From Verrucomicrobiota bacterium (lineage in GTDB: Bacteria; Auribacterota; JABMQX01; JAFGEW01): DNA of 64,000 nucleotides. Each line of letters starts with the position of its first letter. The stretch's first letter is position 1. Below are positions 7,907 to 15,495 of the stretch, in pieces. Made by a program: the position numbers and the translations under genes. The notes under the pieces were generated by a model. It ran no database searches. It was not told the origin of the DNA and worked only from the letters and a program-made list of their open reading frames with translations. The stretch is taken from positions 38,895-102,894 of the forward strand of contig JAFGEW010000016.1 in assembly GCA_016931415.1 (NCBI GenBank), read 5' to 3'.

Positions 7907-9775
7907 TCACGCCGACACCGTGGCCTGCGCGGTGATCGTCGTCCGCACTTCGCGCAGCAGCCCGACCCAGAACTCGGCGGCGTCGGTGATGTCATCCATG
8001 ACGGTGATGTATTGCCGCACGGCACGCGTCTGATCGCCTCTGTCGCTCTGCCCGCCCGGGACGATAAGCCGGCGATCGCGCATAATTGTCATCGCGCGCG
8101 TCAGACCGTCAGCCATCAGCTCGAACGCCGCCCGGTGTGCCTCGAGAGCGGCGGACTCCCGCGCGTACCGTGCTTGGAGATGCGCCAGGCGCCCCGGATC
8201 GCGGCGAGTCCCATCGAGAAGGTGCAGAATGGCGTTCAGGGTGGCCCGGCACCCTCTGGCGTCGCGCGCCACGGCCTTGAGCTCGCGGCGCATCGTTTCC
8301 ATTTCCGCCACGACGTGCGTCGCGTCCGTCTCGACCGCGCTCGCCGCGGCGGCATCAAGGATGCCGTCAACATCCACGGGCCGGGTGCACGAGCGCAGGA
8401 TGAATTCCTTGAGCGTCATGAGACGCGTGCCGGCGATCCGGGCTCCGCCCTCGGTGGCATCGACAACGCCATCCTGAAGCCGCGCCGCGCCCGCATGGAA
8501 CAGCTCCTCGAAATGGCGAAGGAACACGACCATCGAGGCGTGGCTGTTGACCGGCTGCCCAAAGATGTCAGGCACTGGGATCACGTTGCCGGTGCCGGGG
8601 CCACGGCTCTCGACGCGGGCCATTGCCGTGCCCTTGGCGTGCGACAGGTCACCCGTGTAGGCAAGGTCCTGGCCAATGAGGGCAACGGGCCAGCAGCCCA
8701 TCTCGAGCGCGAGCTGGAATGCCGTGTGTGCCACCGAGAGGCCTTTGTCGAGCCCGCCGTGGGGTCCGATGGCATTCGAGAACCAGCGCGAGGCCGTTTT
8801 GTTTGCGATCTCGGCATAGAACCGGCGCCCTTCGAAGCGATCGAGAATCGGCGGGTAGACTTCCGAATCGACCACAAGCCGAAGCGACGATGTATCTAGA
8901 CCATCGAAGTAGCGCAGGTTGTGCGAGGCAAAGTCGATGCTCACAACGAGATCGGGCTGCACACCGTGGTCCAGCAACACGCGGAGCGCCGTGTCGACGG
9001 CGATAAGAACCGCGCGCCCTTTGGCGTGGACAAGTTCGTGCACGTTCTTGCTGAGCGACGGCCCGGCCGACACGATGATGGCCGGCACGCCATCGAACGT
9101 GCGGAAAAGCCGGTTCACGCCGGGCAGCGACATCGCGGCGGGCACGTTGTGCGCCATGTTGGCTGCGTAGGCGCGCCAGCTCTTCTCCCGCGAGTTGTTG
9201 TTCACCACGGCGTAGTGCACCGCATCTTGAAGGCGCGCGATCAGTTCCGCATAGTAGGCTTGGTCGAGGGCGATTGAGGCCGGATGCTTGAACGCCTTGA
9301 TCCCGTTCTGGACAAGCGAGCATTCCTCGGCCCGGAGCATCTTGAAGACATCGAGCGGCGCCAGCCCAACGGCGAACCAGAGTTTGTGCCGCTCGATGGC
9401 CTGGGAGAAATCCGTCTGTTCGAGGCAGCATCGGAACCGATCGAGGTGCGGCTCGACGATGAGCGTGAAATCGCGATCGTGCTCGCGTTCGAGGTAGGCG
9501 AGCACGTGGTGGCCGAGGCCGAGGCCAAGCAAAACGGCGTTCTCGGTGCGCGCCTCTTCATACTTTGAGGCAAGGCGGCGCGCTTCAGCGATGGGGTCAC
9601 GCGCACTGTGGAGCAGCATCGTCCCACGGCCCGGTACGGCGACGGCAAGCGTCGGCGCACCCGCCGGAGTCGGCTGCACGACAAGCGATGGCCCGACCCG
9701 GCACGTGAGGACGCGCTCGGCCAGTTCCGGCTGACGCCGACGAAGCGCGGCAACATTGCGTTCGAAGAGAGTCAT
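7907..9775 (-). CDS. DUF115 / motility accessory factor (MAF)-like protein, long form
   Basis: A 622-residue DUF115 protein and a paralogue of the gene at 3272-4849. It shows VLLGLGLGHHVLAYL early, AIIVSAGPSLSKNVHEL centrally, PDLVVSIDFASHNLRYF, and VALIGQDLAYTG, all hallmark MAF segments, plus a C-terminal helical region of about 150 residues. MAF proteins are needed for flagellin glycosylation or assembly in several polar flagellates. The ATG at 9775 gives MTLFERN; a GTG three codons upstream is possible. It lies 30 bases after the unrecognised gene ending at 9806. Two MAFs in one operon suggest either two glycoprotein targets or a division of labour among the three flagellins. Confidence 0.87.
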   Translation of the reverse strand: MTLFERNVAALRRRQPELAERVLTCRVGPSLVVQPTPAGAPTLAVAVPGRGTMLLHSARDPIAEARRLASKYEEARTENAVLLGLGLGHHVLAYLEREHDRDFTLIVEPHLDRFRCCLEQTDFSQAIERHKLWFAVGLAPLDVFKMLRAEECSLVQNGIKAFKHPASIALDQAYYAELIARLQDAVHYAVVNNNSREKSWRAYAANMAHNVPAAMSLPGVNRLFRTFDGVPAIIVSAGPSLSKNVHELVHAKGRAVLIAVDTALRVLLDHGVQPDLVVSIDFASHNLRYFDGLDTSSLRLVVDSEVYPPILDRFEGRRFYAEIANKTASRWFSNAIGPHGGLDKGLSVAHTAFQLALEMGCWPVALIGQDLAYTGDLSHAKGTAMARVESRGPGTGNVIPVPDIFGQPVNSHASMVVFLRHFEELFHAGAARLQDGVVDATEGGARIAGTRLMTLKEFILRSCTRPVDVDGILDAAAASAVETDATHVVAEMETMRRELKAVARDARGCRATLNAILHLLDGTRRDPGRLAHLQARYARESAALEAHRAAFELMADGLTRAMTIMRDRRLIVPGGQSDRGDQTRAVRQYITVMDDITDAAEFWVGLLREVRTTITAQATVSA

Positions 9776-9805
9776 ACGCTGCACTGCACCACCGGCCCAA
9801 CCGCC

Positions 9806-10417
9806 TCAGACCACCATGCTGATGAGGCGATCGAGCAGGACCTTCTCGTCCTGGACCTTCGCGATGAGTTCGTATTCGAGCAAGTCGCTGAGCGCCACAA
9901 GATCGCCCTGCTCCATCGCGCGCTTGGTGTCTTGCAGCGCGGTGAGCAGGTCGTTGTTCATCTCCTGGATCGAGCGCCCACCAATGTCGACGGCAGCCGG
10001 GTCGTAGCCCAGGCAGGCCTGGCTCGCCTGGAGCAGGTGGACCACCTGGCGCCAATGCGACAAGCATTCGGAAAACAGCGCGAACGCCTCCTGGCGCGAC
10101 CCGCATTGCAGCGCCGTGGCAACCTGCTCGAGTTTCTCCTCGAGCCGAGGAAGCCCGTTGCGCGTCTCCTCGAGCGCCGAGACGAGCACGGCATTCGCGT
10201 CGCGCACGGCGAACTCGATCACATCGTCGGGATCGAGTTCGTGATCGCGCAAGCCGGTCTCGCCTTGCGGGCTGAGCGTTTCGCCGTTGAACATGGTGCC
10301 GACCACGACTTCGTTGCGTTCGGCGGCGGCCGCCTGCACGGCATCGGCCAACTCGGCGAACGTCTGGATTCCGGAGCCTTCAAGGTCAACGTCGACTCCG
10401 CCGATTTTCACCTCCAT
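9806..10417 (-). CDS. Unrecognised 203-residue protein, first gene of the MAF operon
   Basis: I do not recognise this family. The first 70 residues look like a small alpha/beta unit (MEVKIGGVDVDLEG...TFAELADAVQAAAAER). The rest is predicted helical, with many Glu, Leu and Gln residues and a repeated pattern of EExRNGLPRLEEKLEQV and LLTALQDTKRAMEQGD. The shape recalls small helical chaperone-like flagellar proteins, but no signature proves this. The ATG at 10417 has AGGAG upstream; a longer frame to 10477 is less supported. It is followed 30 bases later by the long MAF gene, so it may be a MAF partner or flagellin-binding helper. A sigma-54-like site lies at 10548-10563. Confidence 0.65.
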   Translation of the reverse strand: MEVKIGGVDVDLEGSGIQTFAELADAVQAAAAERNEVVVGTMFNGETLSPQGETGLRDHELDPDDVIEFAVRDANAVLVSALEETRNGLPRLEEKLEQVATALQCGSRQEAFALFSECLSHWRQVVHLLQASQACLGYDPAAVDIGGRSIQEMNNDLLTALQDTKRAMEQGDLVALSDLLEYELIAKVQDEKVLLDRLISMVV

Positions 10418-10547
10418 GGCTGCTCCTTTCCCGGACATGTGGCACCGGGGACACTCCGCCCCAAAGCGAGCGAACACAGGATGTGTGCCAAGGAAGCGGC
10501 GGCGAGCGCGTTCATTCAGGGAATGACTGTTCTAGGCGGCGGCAGTC

Positions 10548-10563
10548 AGCCAGAGATGTGCCG
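10548..10563 (-). promoter_or_regulatory. Candidate sigma-54 promoter for the MAF operon
   Basis: Minus-strand CGGCACATCTCTGGCT preserves GG-N10-GC and the GGCAC core but departs from TTGC at the -12 element. It would start transcription about 120 bases before the gene beginning at 10417. Plausible because other sigma-54 sites occur in the window, but it may be chance in GC-rich DNA. Confidence 0.35.
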
Positions 10564-10598
10564 GGGAACACTGCAGCATTTTCCGACCAGTCGGAAGA

Positions 10599-11231
10599 CT
10601 ATGCCACGAGGTCTACAGCCAGCATGCTGCCGGCTGGTGATGGGCTGACGTTGGCAGGTGCCGAGCCGGATACGCGGGCTGCGGCAGCCGACGGCTCCGG
10701 GTCAAGTGACCCATGGGCCGGCTCGCGGGTTTCGACGTGCGTCGTGCCTCCCGAGCAGTAGACACGGCCGCACTCGGGACAGGTGCTGTAGTGGATCGAG
10801 ACGCGCGTGTCGACATCCTTGCCTTCGCGCGCTGCCTTCGTACGCTCGTGCTGCACATGCTCAGCCTCGTGAGCGCGCACCAGGGTCTCAGCTTGGGCGG
10901 GAGAGACCGAGGTCGGGGTCTGGAACGAGACAGACGGGTCATCGGACCGGTCCTGGTACTTACGCCGGGCACACGTCTTGCACCCGTCGGTACGTTCGGT
11001 CGATGCGGTCGGATCGAGACGCGCCGAGCGCCGTTGGTCAACCGGCCTTGGGGCAATCAGGTTCAGGTCGACAAGAAGCTTCGGGCCGGGATCTTCTTCA
11101 AGTTGCGCCGACGCGTCGGCGCCCGAGGAGCGCCGCGACGACACGGCGGCGATGGGCGCCGTCGTGGGCCGCCGGTGGATGAGGCCGACGGGCAGATACG
11201 ATTGCGGTTCGAGGACAGCACCGACATTCAT
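10599..11231 (-). CDS. Putative zincin-like protein with HExxH motif (SprA-related type)
   Basis: The 210-residue protein has a core from about residue 80 to 165: a CKTCARRKYQDRSDDPSVSF segment, then PAQAETLVRAHEAEHVQHE, then STCPECGRVYCSGGTT. HEAEH fits the HExxH zinc-protease motif, and the CxxC pairs could bind a second metal. This layout resembles SprA-related proteins found beside flagellar genes in other bacteria; activity is not established. There is no signal peptide. The start ATG at 11231 has only a weak ribosome site, and the gene lies 45 bases downstream of a 66-residue protein gene, so it may be translated from that transcript. The N-terminal 75 and C-terminal 45 residues are low in conserved character. 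Confidence 0.7.
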   Translation of the reverse strand: MNVGAVLEPQSYLPVGLIHRRPTTAPIAAVSSRRSSGADASAQLEEDPGPKLLVDLNLIAPRPVDQRRSARLDPTASTERTDGCKTCARRKYQDRSDDPSVSFQTPTSVSPAQAETLVRAHEAEHVQHERTKAAREGKDVDTRVSIHYSTCPECGRVYCSGGTTHVETREPAHGSLDPEPSAAAARVSGSAPANVSPSPAGSMLAVDLVA

Positions 11232-11276
11232 GGTGGCAGTTCGGTTCCGGTTCGGCTGGAGAGGCGGCGAAAGGCG

Positions 11277-11477
11277 TCAGACTTCCAGGTCGATACGCGG
11301 CTCGACGACGTGCAGGTGGCGCTTGAGTCGTTTCGGGAGAAACTCGGACGCCGCGCGCGATCCACGGGCCGCTTCTCCCCCCTCGCGCCGCGCCTCGACG
11401 AGGCGCAGCCACTCGGCCGGGCAGCGGTACATGTTCTTCGCGTACTCCCCATGGGGCTGGATGCGCGCGGCTGACAT
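11277..11477 (-). CDS. Small hypothetical protein (66 residues)
   Basis: A short frame with a strong ribosome site (GGAGG ten bases before the ATG at 11477). The sequence contains YRCPAEWLRLVEARREG and ends with a basic region followed by VEPRIDLEV. No known family is recognised. It sits between fliS and the zincin-like gene on the same strand. The good ribosome site and non-random composition favour a real gene, but it could be spurious. Confidence 0.5.
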   Translation of the reverse strand: MSAARIQPHGEYAKNMYRCPAEWLRLVEARREGGEAARGSRAASEFLPKRLKRHLHVVEPRIDLEV

Positions 11478-11642
11478 GGCTTCCTCCGTGCCGGCCCCGG
11501 TTCGCGCGGGCGTTGGCCGACACTGGAGCAATCTAGCGCAGCATGGCCGGGTGCGTCAAGCCCCTGATTGTGTCTGGATATGCGGGCGCGCAACCTCCTC
11601 GCGTGGCTGTTGCTCTTCCGGGCGTTGGCCCACACCTGGTGC

Positions 11643-12104
11643 TCAGGTGATGATGCTAACGTAGTTGTCCGATGGCGACGCCTGATTGAGACGCTGTTGC
11701 CTGAGCCGTGCATCGAGGGCGGGCTCGCCGCCGTGCTTCTCGATCGCGTCGATCCATGTCCGCTTGAGCTCACCAAGCATGTGGAGCACTTCGTTGATGT
11801 GCTCCGGCTTGCGCCGCACATTCGCCTCCACCAAGCGCTGGATCATGTAGCTGTAGAGCCGATAAAGGCCCCCGGCAATGTCGCCGCGCGACATGTCGAG
11901 CGAGTTGCGCAGCTCGCGCACCATGTTCTGCGCCCGGATAAGCGCATCGCACGCCTCGCGGCGGTGCCCGGGACCGAACAGCTCGCGCGCCTTTGTGCAG
12001 GCGGCGATCGCCCCCTCGTACAGGATGATCACCAACTCCATCGGTGAGGCGTTGAGAATCTTGCTCCTCAGGTACGCCTTGGCCGGTTCATGGTGTGCAG
12101 GCAT
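11643..12104 (-). CDS. fliS: Flagellin chaperone FliS
   Basis: FliS binds the C-terminal tail of flagellin in the cytosol, prevents early polymerisation and delivers it to the FlhA export gate. The 153-residue helical protein has the family pattern: AYLRSKILNASPMELVIILYEGAIAACTKAREL near the N-terminus, a middle AQNMVRELRNSLDMSRGDIAGGLYRLYSYMIQRLVEANV, and HMLGELKRTWIDAI. The ATG at 12104 follows GGAGG. It lies 34 bases downstream of fliD, the usual fliD-fliS order. In the CsrA-FliW-flagellin model, FliS and flagellin compete with FliW, so this chaperone is part of the same feedback circuit. Confidence 0.95.
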   Translation of the reverse strand: MPAHHEPAKAYLRSKILNASPMELVIILYEGAIAACTKARELFGPGHRREACDALIRAQNMVRELRNSLDMSRGDIAGGLYRLYSYMIQRLVEANVRRKPEHINEVLHMLGELKRTWIDAIEKHGGEPALDARLRQQRLNQASPSDNYVSIIT

Positions 12105-12138
12105 CCGCTTCCTCCACTCGCGTCTCGTGTTGTCGTCG

Positions 12139-13884
12139 TCAACCAAGCAGGCTGCTCGCGCCACTGCTGTTGCCGCTCGCCATCGACATCAGCGCCAGCG
12201 TCACTCCTGTGCTCTGGGACTGGAGCTGCTGGAACTGGCTGAAAATCCGTTCGTATTCCAGGGTCAGTTGCTTCTCCCGCCTGGCGAGCTGCTCCTGTTT
12301 GCGGCTGATCTTCTTGTCGAGCGTGTCGATACGGTCTTCGATGGACTCCTTCCGTTCGACGATGTAGCCGCTGTAGGCCTTGGTGTACTCTTCGACGTAG
12401 TCGTTGAGAACGTTGGCCAGCCCGCCGTCATCGTACAGCCCGTCCAAGTCGGTGTTGAAGGCGAACAACTGAAACACCGCGTTCGGGTCGGCCGCGAGGG
12501 CGTCATCGAGATCGTCGGCGTCTATGCTGATCGTCTTGGCTTTGCTTTCGTGGTTGATGTCCAGTCCGATCTCGGAGAGGTAGGCCAGTGAGCCCGGATT
12601 GTCGACCGACGAGTAGATGAAAGCCCGCAACCGGCGGGACAGCGACTTGAGCCGTTGATCACCCTTGAGGGGCGAGGCGGAGTCGGTCTCTTTCGAGTAG
12701 AGCAGCTCGACCGTCTTGTTGTACTGCGTGACGAAGGCCTGGATCTTGGATGTCGCGGTCTCGGTGTCCCTGGCCACGGTCACCGTCGCCGTGCCGCCGC
12801 CACGCAGGGTGAACTCGGTTCCGTTGATGGTAAACGTGTTCGAGTCCCGCGAGAGCACCTGGCCATTGAGCGTGAACGTGGCGCCTGTCCCTTCGTGGGT
12901 GCCCGTGGCGATGCTGAGCCTGGAGAAGAGGCTTGCTGTGTCGTTCGACAACACGATGTCCTGATCATCGACGGACGAGATCAGCGACAACGAGTCGGAC
13001 ACGCTGTCGTAGAAGGCAAACACGCCGGCGGCCGACGAGTTGATATCGTTGACGATGTCGCTCAGGCTGTCTTCGGACGCATCGACGGTGAATGTGATCC
13101 CGTTGATGGTGAAGTAGCCATCGGCAAACCCGAGCCCGGTATCCTCGAGGTCCTGGTCGTAGCCGGCGTAGTCGCCCCAAGTCAGACTCGGCTCGGGGTT
13201 GCCGTTGCCCGAGGTGAGCTTCATCGCGTCGAAGAAGCCGGTCGTGTCCTCCTCGAGGTTGACGAACCAGTTGGGGCCGACAGTCTTCTGCGCAATGGTC
13301 ACTTTGTCCCCGCTGATCGAGGCGGAGACCCCGGCGCCCGAGGCGTTGATCTTGCCGAGGATCGTCATGATCGTGTCGCTCTCGGTGACCGTAATCTCCT
13401 TGGAGTTGACGAAGAACGTGCCGGCCACGATGCTCTTGCCGGCATCCAGGTTGAGGCTGCCACTATCGATGCGCACGTTGAAGTCGGCGTCGCCACCGGC
13501 GGTGTTGATCTCCTCGCCGCTCACCAGCGTGGTGTACGTACCGGCACTCAGGCCAATGGCACCCGAGGACTGGACGTTGGCCGCGGTGGCGAGCGTGATG
13601 TTCGAGAAGGTGTATGTGGTCTCCGAGGCGCTCGTGCCGGCGTTGGCCGTAATGACGTCGCTGTCGGAGCTCGTCGCTGTCCTGGACAAGAACGTGACTG
13701 AGCGCGTCAGCGCGTCAAGCGACGTCTGAAGCGTCCGCAGGCTGGTGCGGATCTCTTCCCAGGCGTCGATCTGGTTCTCGTAGGTGGTCCGCTTGGTCTG
13801 GAGTTGGGTCAGCGGCTTGGCCTCGAGGGCCATCAGCTGCGAGACAATAGACTGGATATCGGACGAGTTCGTGACCTGGTACAT
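12139..13884 (-). CDS. fliD: Flagellar hook-associated protein 2 (filament cap) FliD
   Basis: FliD forms the cap at the filament tip and helps flagellin subunits insert. The 581-residue protein begins with the FliD N-terminal pattern SSDIQSIVSQLMALEAKPLTQLQTKR and a following coiled helix (DAWEEIRTSLRTLQTSLDAL). It has serine- and threonine-rich beta-sheet middle domains and ends with the coiled C-terminal domain (SIEDRIDTLDKKISRKQEQL...YERIFSQFQQLQSQ). It is somewhat longer than many FliD proteins, due to the variable middle domains. The gene follows a sigma-28-like promoter at 13946-13972 and precedes fliS. Confidence 0.95.
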   Translation of the reverse strand: MYQVTNSSDIQSIVSQLMALEAKPLTQLQTKRTTYENQIDAWEEIRTSLRTLQTSLDALTRSVTFLSRTATSSDSDVITANAGTSASETTYTFSNITLATAANVQSSGAIGLSAGTYTTLVSGEEINTAGGDADFNVRIDSGSLNLDAGKSIVAGTFFVNSKEITVTESDTIMTILGKINASGAGVSASISGDKVTIAQKTVGPNWFVNLEEDTTGFFDAMKLTSGNGNPEPSLTWGDYAGYDQDLEDTGLGFADGYFTINGITFTVDASEDSLSDIVNDINSSAAGVFAFYDSVSDSLSLISSVDDQDIVLSNDTASLFSRLSIATGTHEGTGATFTLNGQVLSRDSNTFTINGTEFTLRGGGTATVTVARDTETATSKIQAFVTQYNKTVELLYSKETDSASPLKGDQRLKSLSRRLRAFIYSSVDNPGSLAYLSEIGLDINHESKAKTISIDADDLDDALAADPNAVFQLFAFNTDLDGLYDDGGLANVLNDYVEEYTKAYSGYIVERKESIEDRIDTLDKKISRKQEQLARREKQLTLEYERIFSQFQQLQSQSTGVTLALMSMASGNSSGASSLLG

Positions 13885-13945
13885 GAGTTGCCATTGCTCC
13901 CAACTGCTCCGGCGTCGTGGGGCGGCGCCGGACGTCTCGGTTCAG

Positions 13946-13972
13946 GTATCGGCCAAACGATCGAACGCTATA
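13946..13972 (-). promoter_or_regulatory. Sigma-28 promoter for fliD-fliS
   Basis: The minus strand reads TATA, 15 bases, GCCGATAC, compared with the FliA consensus TAAA-N15-GCCGATAA. The start site would be about 55 bases before the fliD ATG. The same -10 element and exact spacing occur before flagellin 1. It lies just beyond the hairpin that should end the flagellin transcript. Confidence 0.7.
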
Positions 13973-14001
13973 GCGAAAAACCGCGGCACCAGCAGCAGGG
14001 C

Positions 14002-14038
14002 CCCGGTGCCCCCGGCCGTGACGGCCGGGGGCACCGGG
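14002..14038 (-). terminator. Strong hairpin downstream of flagellin 1
   Basis: Two perfectly complementary 18-base arms are separated by one base, so the practical loop is about four bases. It is extremely GC-rich and lies 54 bases after the flagellin stop. The five-T stretch comes only about 25 bases later, so it may act as a transcript-stabilising or Rho-aided terminator rather than a classical one. Confidence 0.7.
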
Positions 14039-14091
14039 TATGGCAAACTCAGCGGAGCGCCGAGCTCGTGTGGAGCTCAACAGGCTGTCGC

Positions 14092-14919
14092 TTAGCCACC
14101 AAAGAGGCTCAGGATCGAGTATGGCGCCGTGTTCGCCTGCGTCAGCATGGCCAGGGCCGTCTGCTGCAGAATCTGGTACTTGGTCACGGCCATCTGCTCC
14201 TGGGCGACGTCGGCATCGGCGATCGTGCTCAGGCTCGCCTGCAGGTTGACCAGCTCGGTATCGCTGACCTGCTTCTCGAAGTCGAGCCGCATGATCCACG
14301 ATCCGATCTGCTCCTGATCCTGGACCAGCCGCGTGATCGCACTCGAAAGGTTGTCCAGCGTGGTCTGGATCTTCCCCGTCACCGTGCTGCTCGACGGGCT
14401 GCCGGTCACGTCGATATCGGTTGCCTCGATGCTGAGGTCGGCCATCGACGGCAGCGCGGCGCCGGTCAGCGACACGTTGTCGAGGTTGCCCAGACTGAAC
14501 CCACTGTAGAGGGTCGGCGAGACGCCACTCTGCAGCACGTCCTCGATCTCCGCCCGCAGCTGGTTGAGCTGGAGTTGGAGGCCGACGCGCTCGGCACTCG
14601 TCACGCCGCCGGCCTTGGCCTGCGAGGTCAGGTCGGTCATCTGGATGAGCATGTCGACGACGTTCGACAGCTTGCTGTCGTTGGTCTGGAGCCAGTTGAC
14701 GCCACGCTCGAGGTTCTCATTGAACCGCTGCTTGGACGCGATGTCCTGCTCGAACAGGCGCTTGACGTAGTAGCCCGACGGGCTGTCCGATGCACGGTTG
14801 ATCTTCAAGCCGGTGGAAATCCGTTCCGACGCCTTGAGGATCTGGTCGCTGATCTCGGACACCGTCAGGTACGCACGGAGGGCGGAAACGTTGGTATTGA
14901 TGCGTGCTAGGTCACTCAT
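14092..14919 (-). CDS. fliC: Flagellin 1
   Basis: Flagellin is the filament subunit exported through the flagellar secretion channel. This 275-residue copy has the conserved D0/D1 N-terminus (INTNVSALRAY, RISTGLKINRASDSPSGYY) and C-terminus (LSTIADADVAQEQMAVTKYQILQQTALAMLTQAN). The middle is short, so the exposed D2/D3 domains are missing. The ATG at 14919 has GGGAGG spaced seven bases away. A sigma-28 promoter at 15217-15243 gives a leader of nearly 290 bases with a CsrA-like hairpin. It lies directly downstream of fliW-csrA. Paralogues are at 24286-25107 and 25247-26068. Confidence 0.95.
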   Translation of the reverse strand: MSDLARINTNVSALRAYLTVSEISDQILKASERISTGLKINRASDSPSGYYVKRLFEQDIASKQRFNENLERGVNWLQTNDSKLSNVVDMLIQMTDLTSQAKAGGVTSAERVGLQLQLNQLRAEIEDVLQSGVSPTLYSGFSLGNLDNVSLTGAALPSMADLSIEATDIDVTGSPSSSTVTGKIQTTLDNLSSAITRLVQDQEQIGSWIMRLDFEKQVSDTELVNLQASLSTIADADVAQEQMAVTKYQILQQTALAMLTQANTAPYSILSLFGG

Positions 14920-14943
14920 TGTTCATCCTCCCTGATGTCTGCT

Positions 14944-14961
14944 CCCGGCATCCTTGCCGGG
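14944..14961 (-). promoter_or_regulatory. CsrA-binding-type hairpin in the flagellin 1 leader
   Basis: On the minus strand, CCCGGCA and TGCCGGG form a perfect seven-base stem with the loop AGGA. The context CAAGGATG matches the preferred CsrA target (ARGGA in a loop). A second GGA lies about 25 bases on, inside the ribosome-binding sequence GGGAGGATG, the usual two-site arrangement by which one CsrA dimer blocks translation. csrA and fliW lie just upstream. Confidence 0.75.
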
Positions 14962-15216
14962 CCGGCCTCATGGCCGAACTGAGTTCTTCAGGCTCGCACG
15001 CTTCAGTGTGGCCTGAGTTGTTACGGCGACTGCGTGAGCGTCTTGTTCGCCTTCGGCGAACAGCCATTCACGATCTGAGAAGAGGTCCCGTCTTCCTTCG
15101 TCGCACCCAACCTGTTCAGCCAGACATCCGCCCCAAGGCCCGCTCACTGCCGCGGTATCACTCTCCTTTCCTCTCGTCCGAGTTCAGTCGGAGTCCTTCA
15201 TGTGCAGTCGCCCCGA

Positions 15217-15243
15217 GTATCGGCGGCGACGCGCGGCGCTTTA
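15217..15243 (-). promoter_or_regulatory. Sigma-28 (FliA) promoter of flagellin 1
   Basis: The minus strand reads TAAA, exactly 15 bases, GCCGATAC, a match to TAAA-N15-GCCGATAA at all but the final base. It sits 28 bases after the csrA stop codon and transcribes flagellin 1. It fits the FliA and FlgM genes present in the same window. Confidence 0.85.
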
Positions 15244-15270
15244 GTGCGATTTGGTCAAAGGCCACGCGCC

Positions 15271-15495
15271 TCAGATCTGCAGTAGGCTCTGAATCTGCTC
15301 GAGATCGACCGGCAGACTCTCGGCGGCACGTACGTTCTGCGATCGAATCAGCTCGTACACCTCCTTGCGATGCACGGGAACACACCTCGGCGCCTGCACC
15401 CCGACCTTGACGTGGTCACCGCGCACCTCGGTGATGACCACCTCGATATTGCCTATCATTATGCTCTGGTTAACCTTGCGATCGAGCACCAGCAT
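15271..15495 (-). CDS. csrA: Carbon storage regulator CsrA, translational repressor
   Basis: CsrA is a small dimeric RNA-binding protein that blocks translation by binding GGA motifs near ribosome sites. The 74-residue protein has the family start [24 protein letters not shown], then [22 protein letters not shown], including the conserved arginine in VHRKE. The C-terminal tail (residues about 50-74) is longer than in E. coli. The gene begins inside the stop codon of fliW (TGATG), so translation is coupled. It lies directly before flagellin 1, whose leader has a matching hairpin. In species where this trio is studied, FliW binds CsrA and frees flagellin translation. Confidence 0.95.
   Translation of the reverse strand: MLVLDRKVNQSIMIGNIEVVITEVRGDHVKVGVQAPRCVPVHRKEVYELIRSQNVRAAESLPVDLEQIQSLLQI

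Larger units (their letters stand above)
14920..15270 (-). promoter_or_regulatory. Long flagellin 1 leader and promoter region
   Basis: This stretch carries no gene. It begins just after the csrA stop with the sigma-28 promoter (15217-15243), continues as an untranslated leader of about 290 bases, and ends with a GGA-presenting hairpin and the ribosome site. Other potential stems are visible, for instance the GTTCGCC/GGCGAAC pair near 15045-15062. A leader this long suggests post-transcriptional control. Confidence 0.65.

Noticed and set aside
5838..8899. Long plus-strand open frames opposite the DUF362, winged-helix and MAF genes
   Set aside because: They lie opposite genes with clear family motifs and have the skewed composition of antisense frames; no ribosome sites or domains.
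11633..11649. CACCTG/CAGGTG hairpin at the fliS stop
   Set aside because: Only six pairs, no T-run and overlapping the stop codon; too weak to call a terminator.
12655..13701. Plus-strand 348-codon frame opposite fliD
   Set aside because: fliD has both terminal family domains on the other strand; this frame has no recognisable feature.
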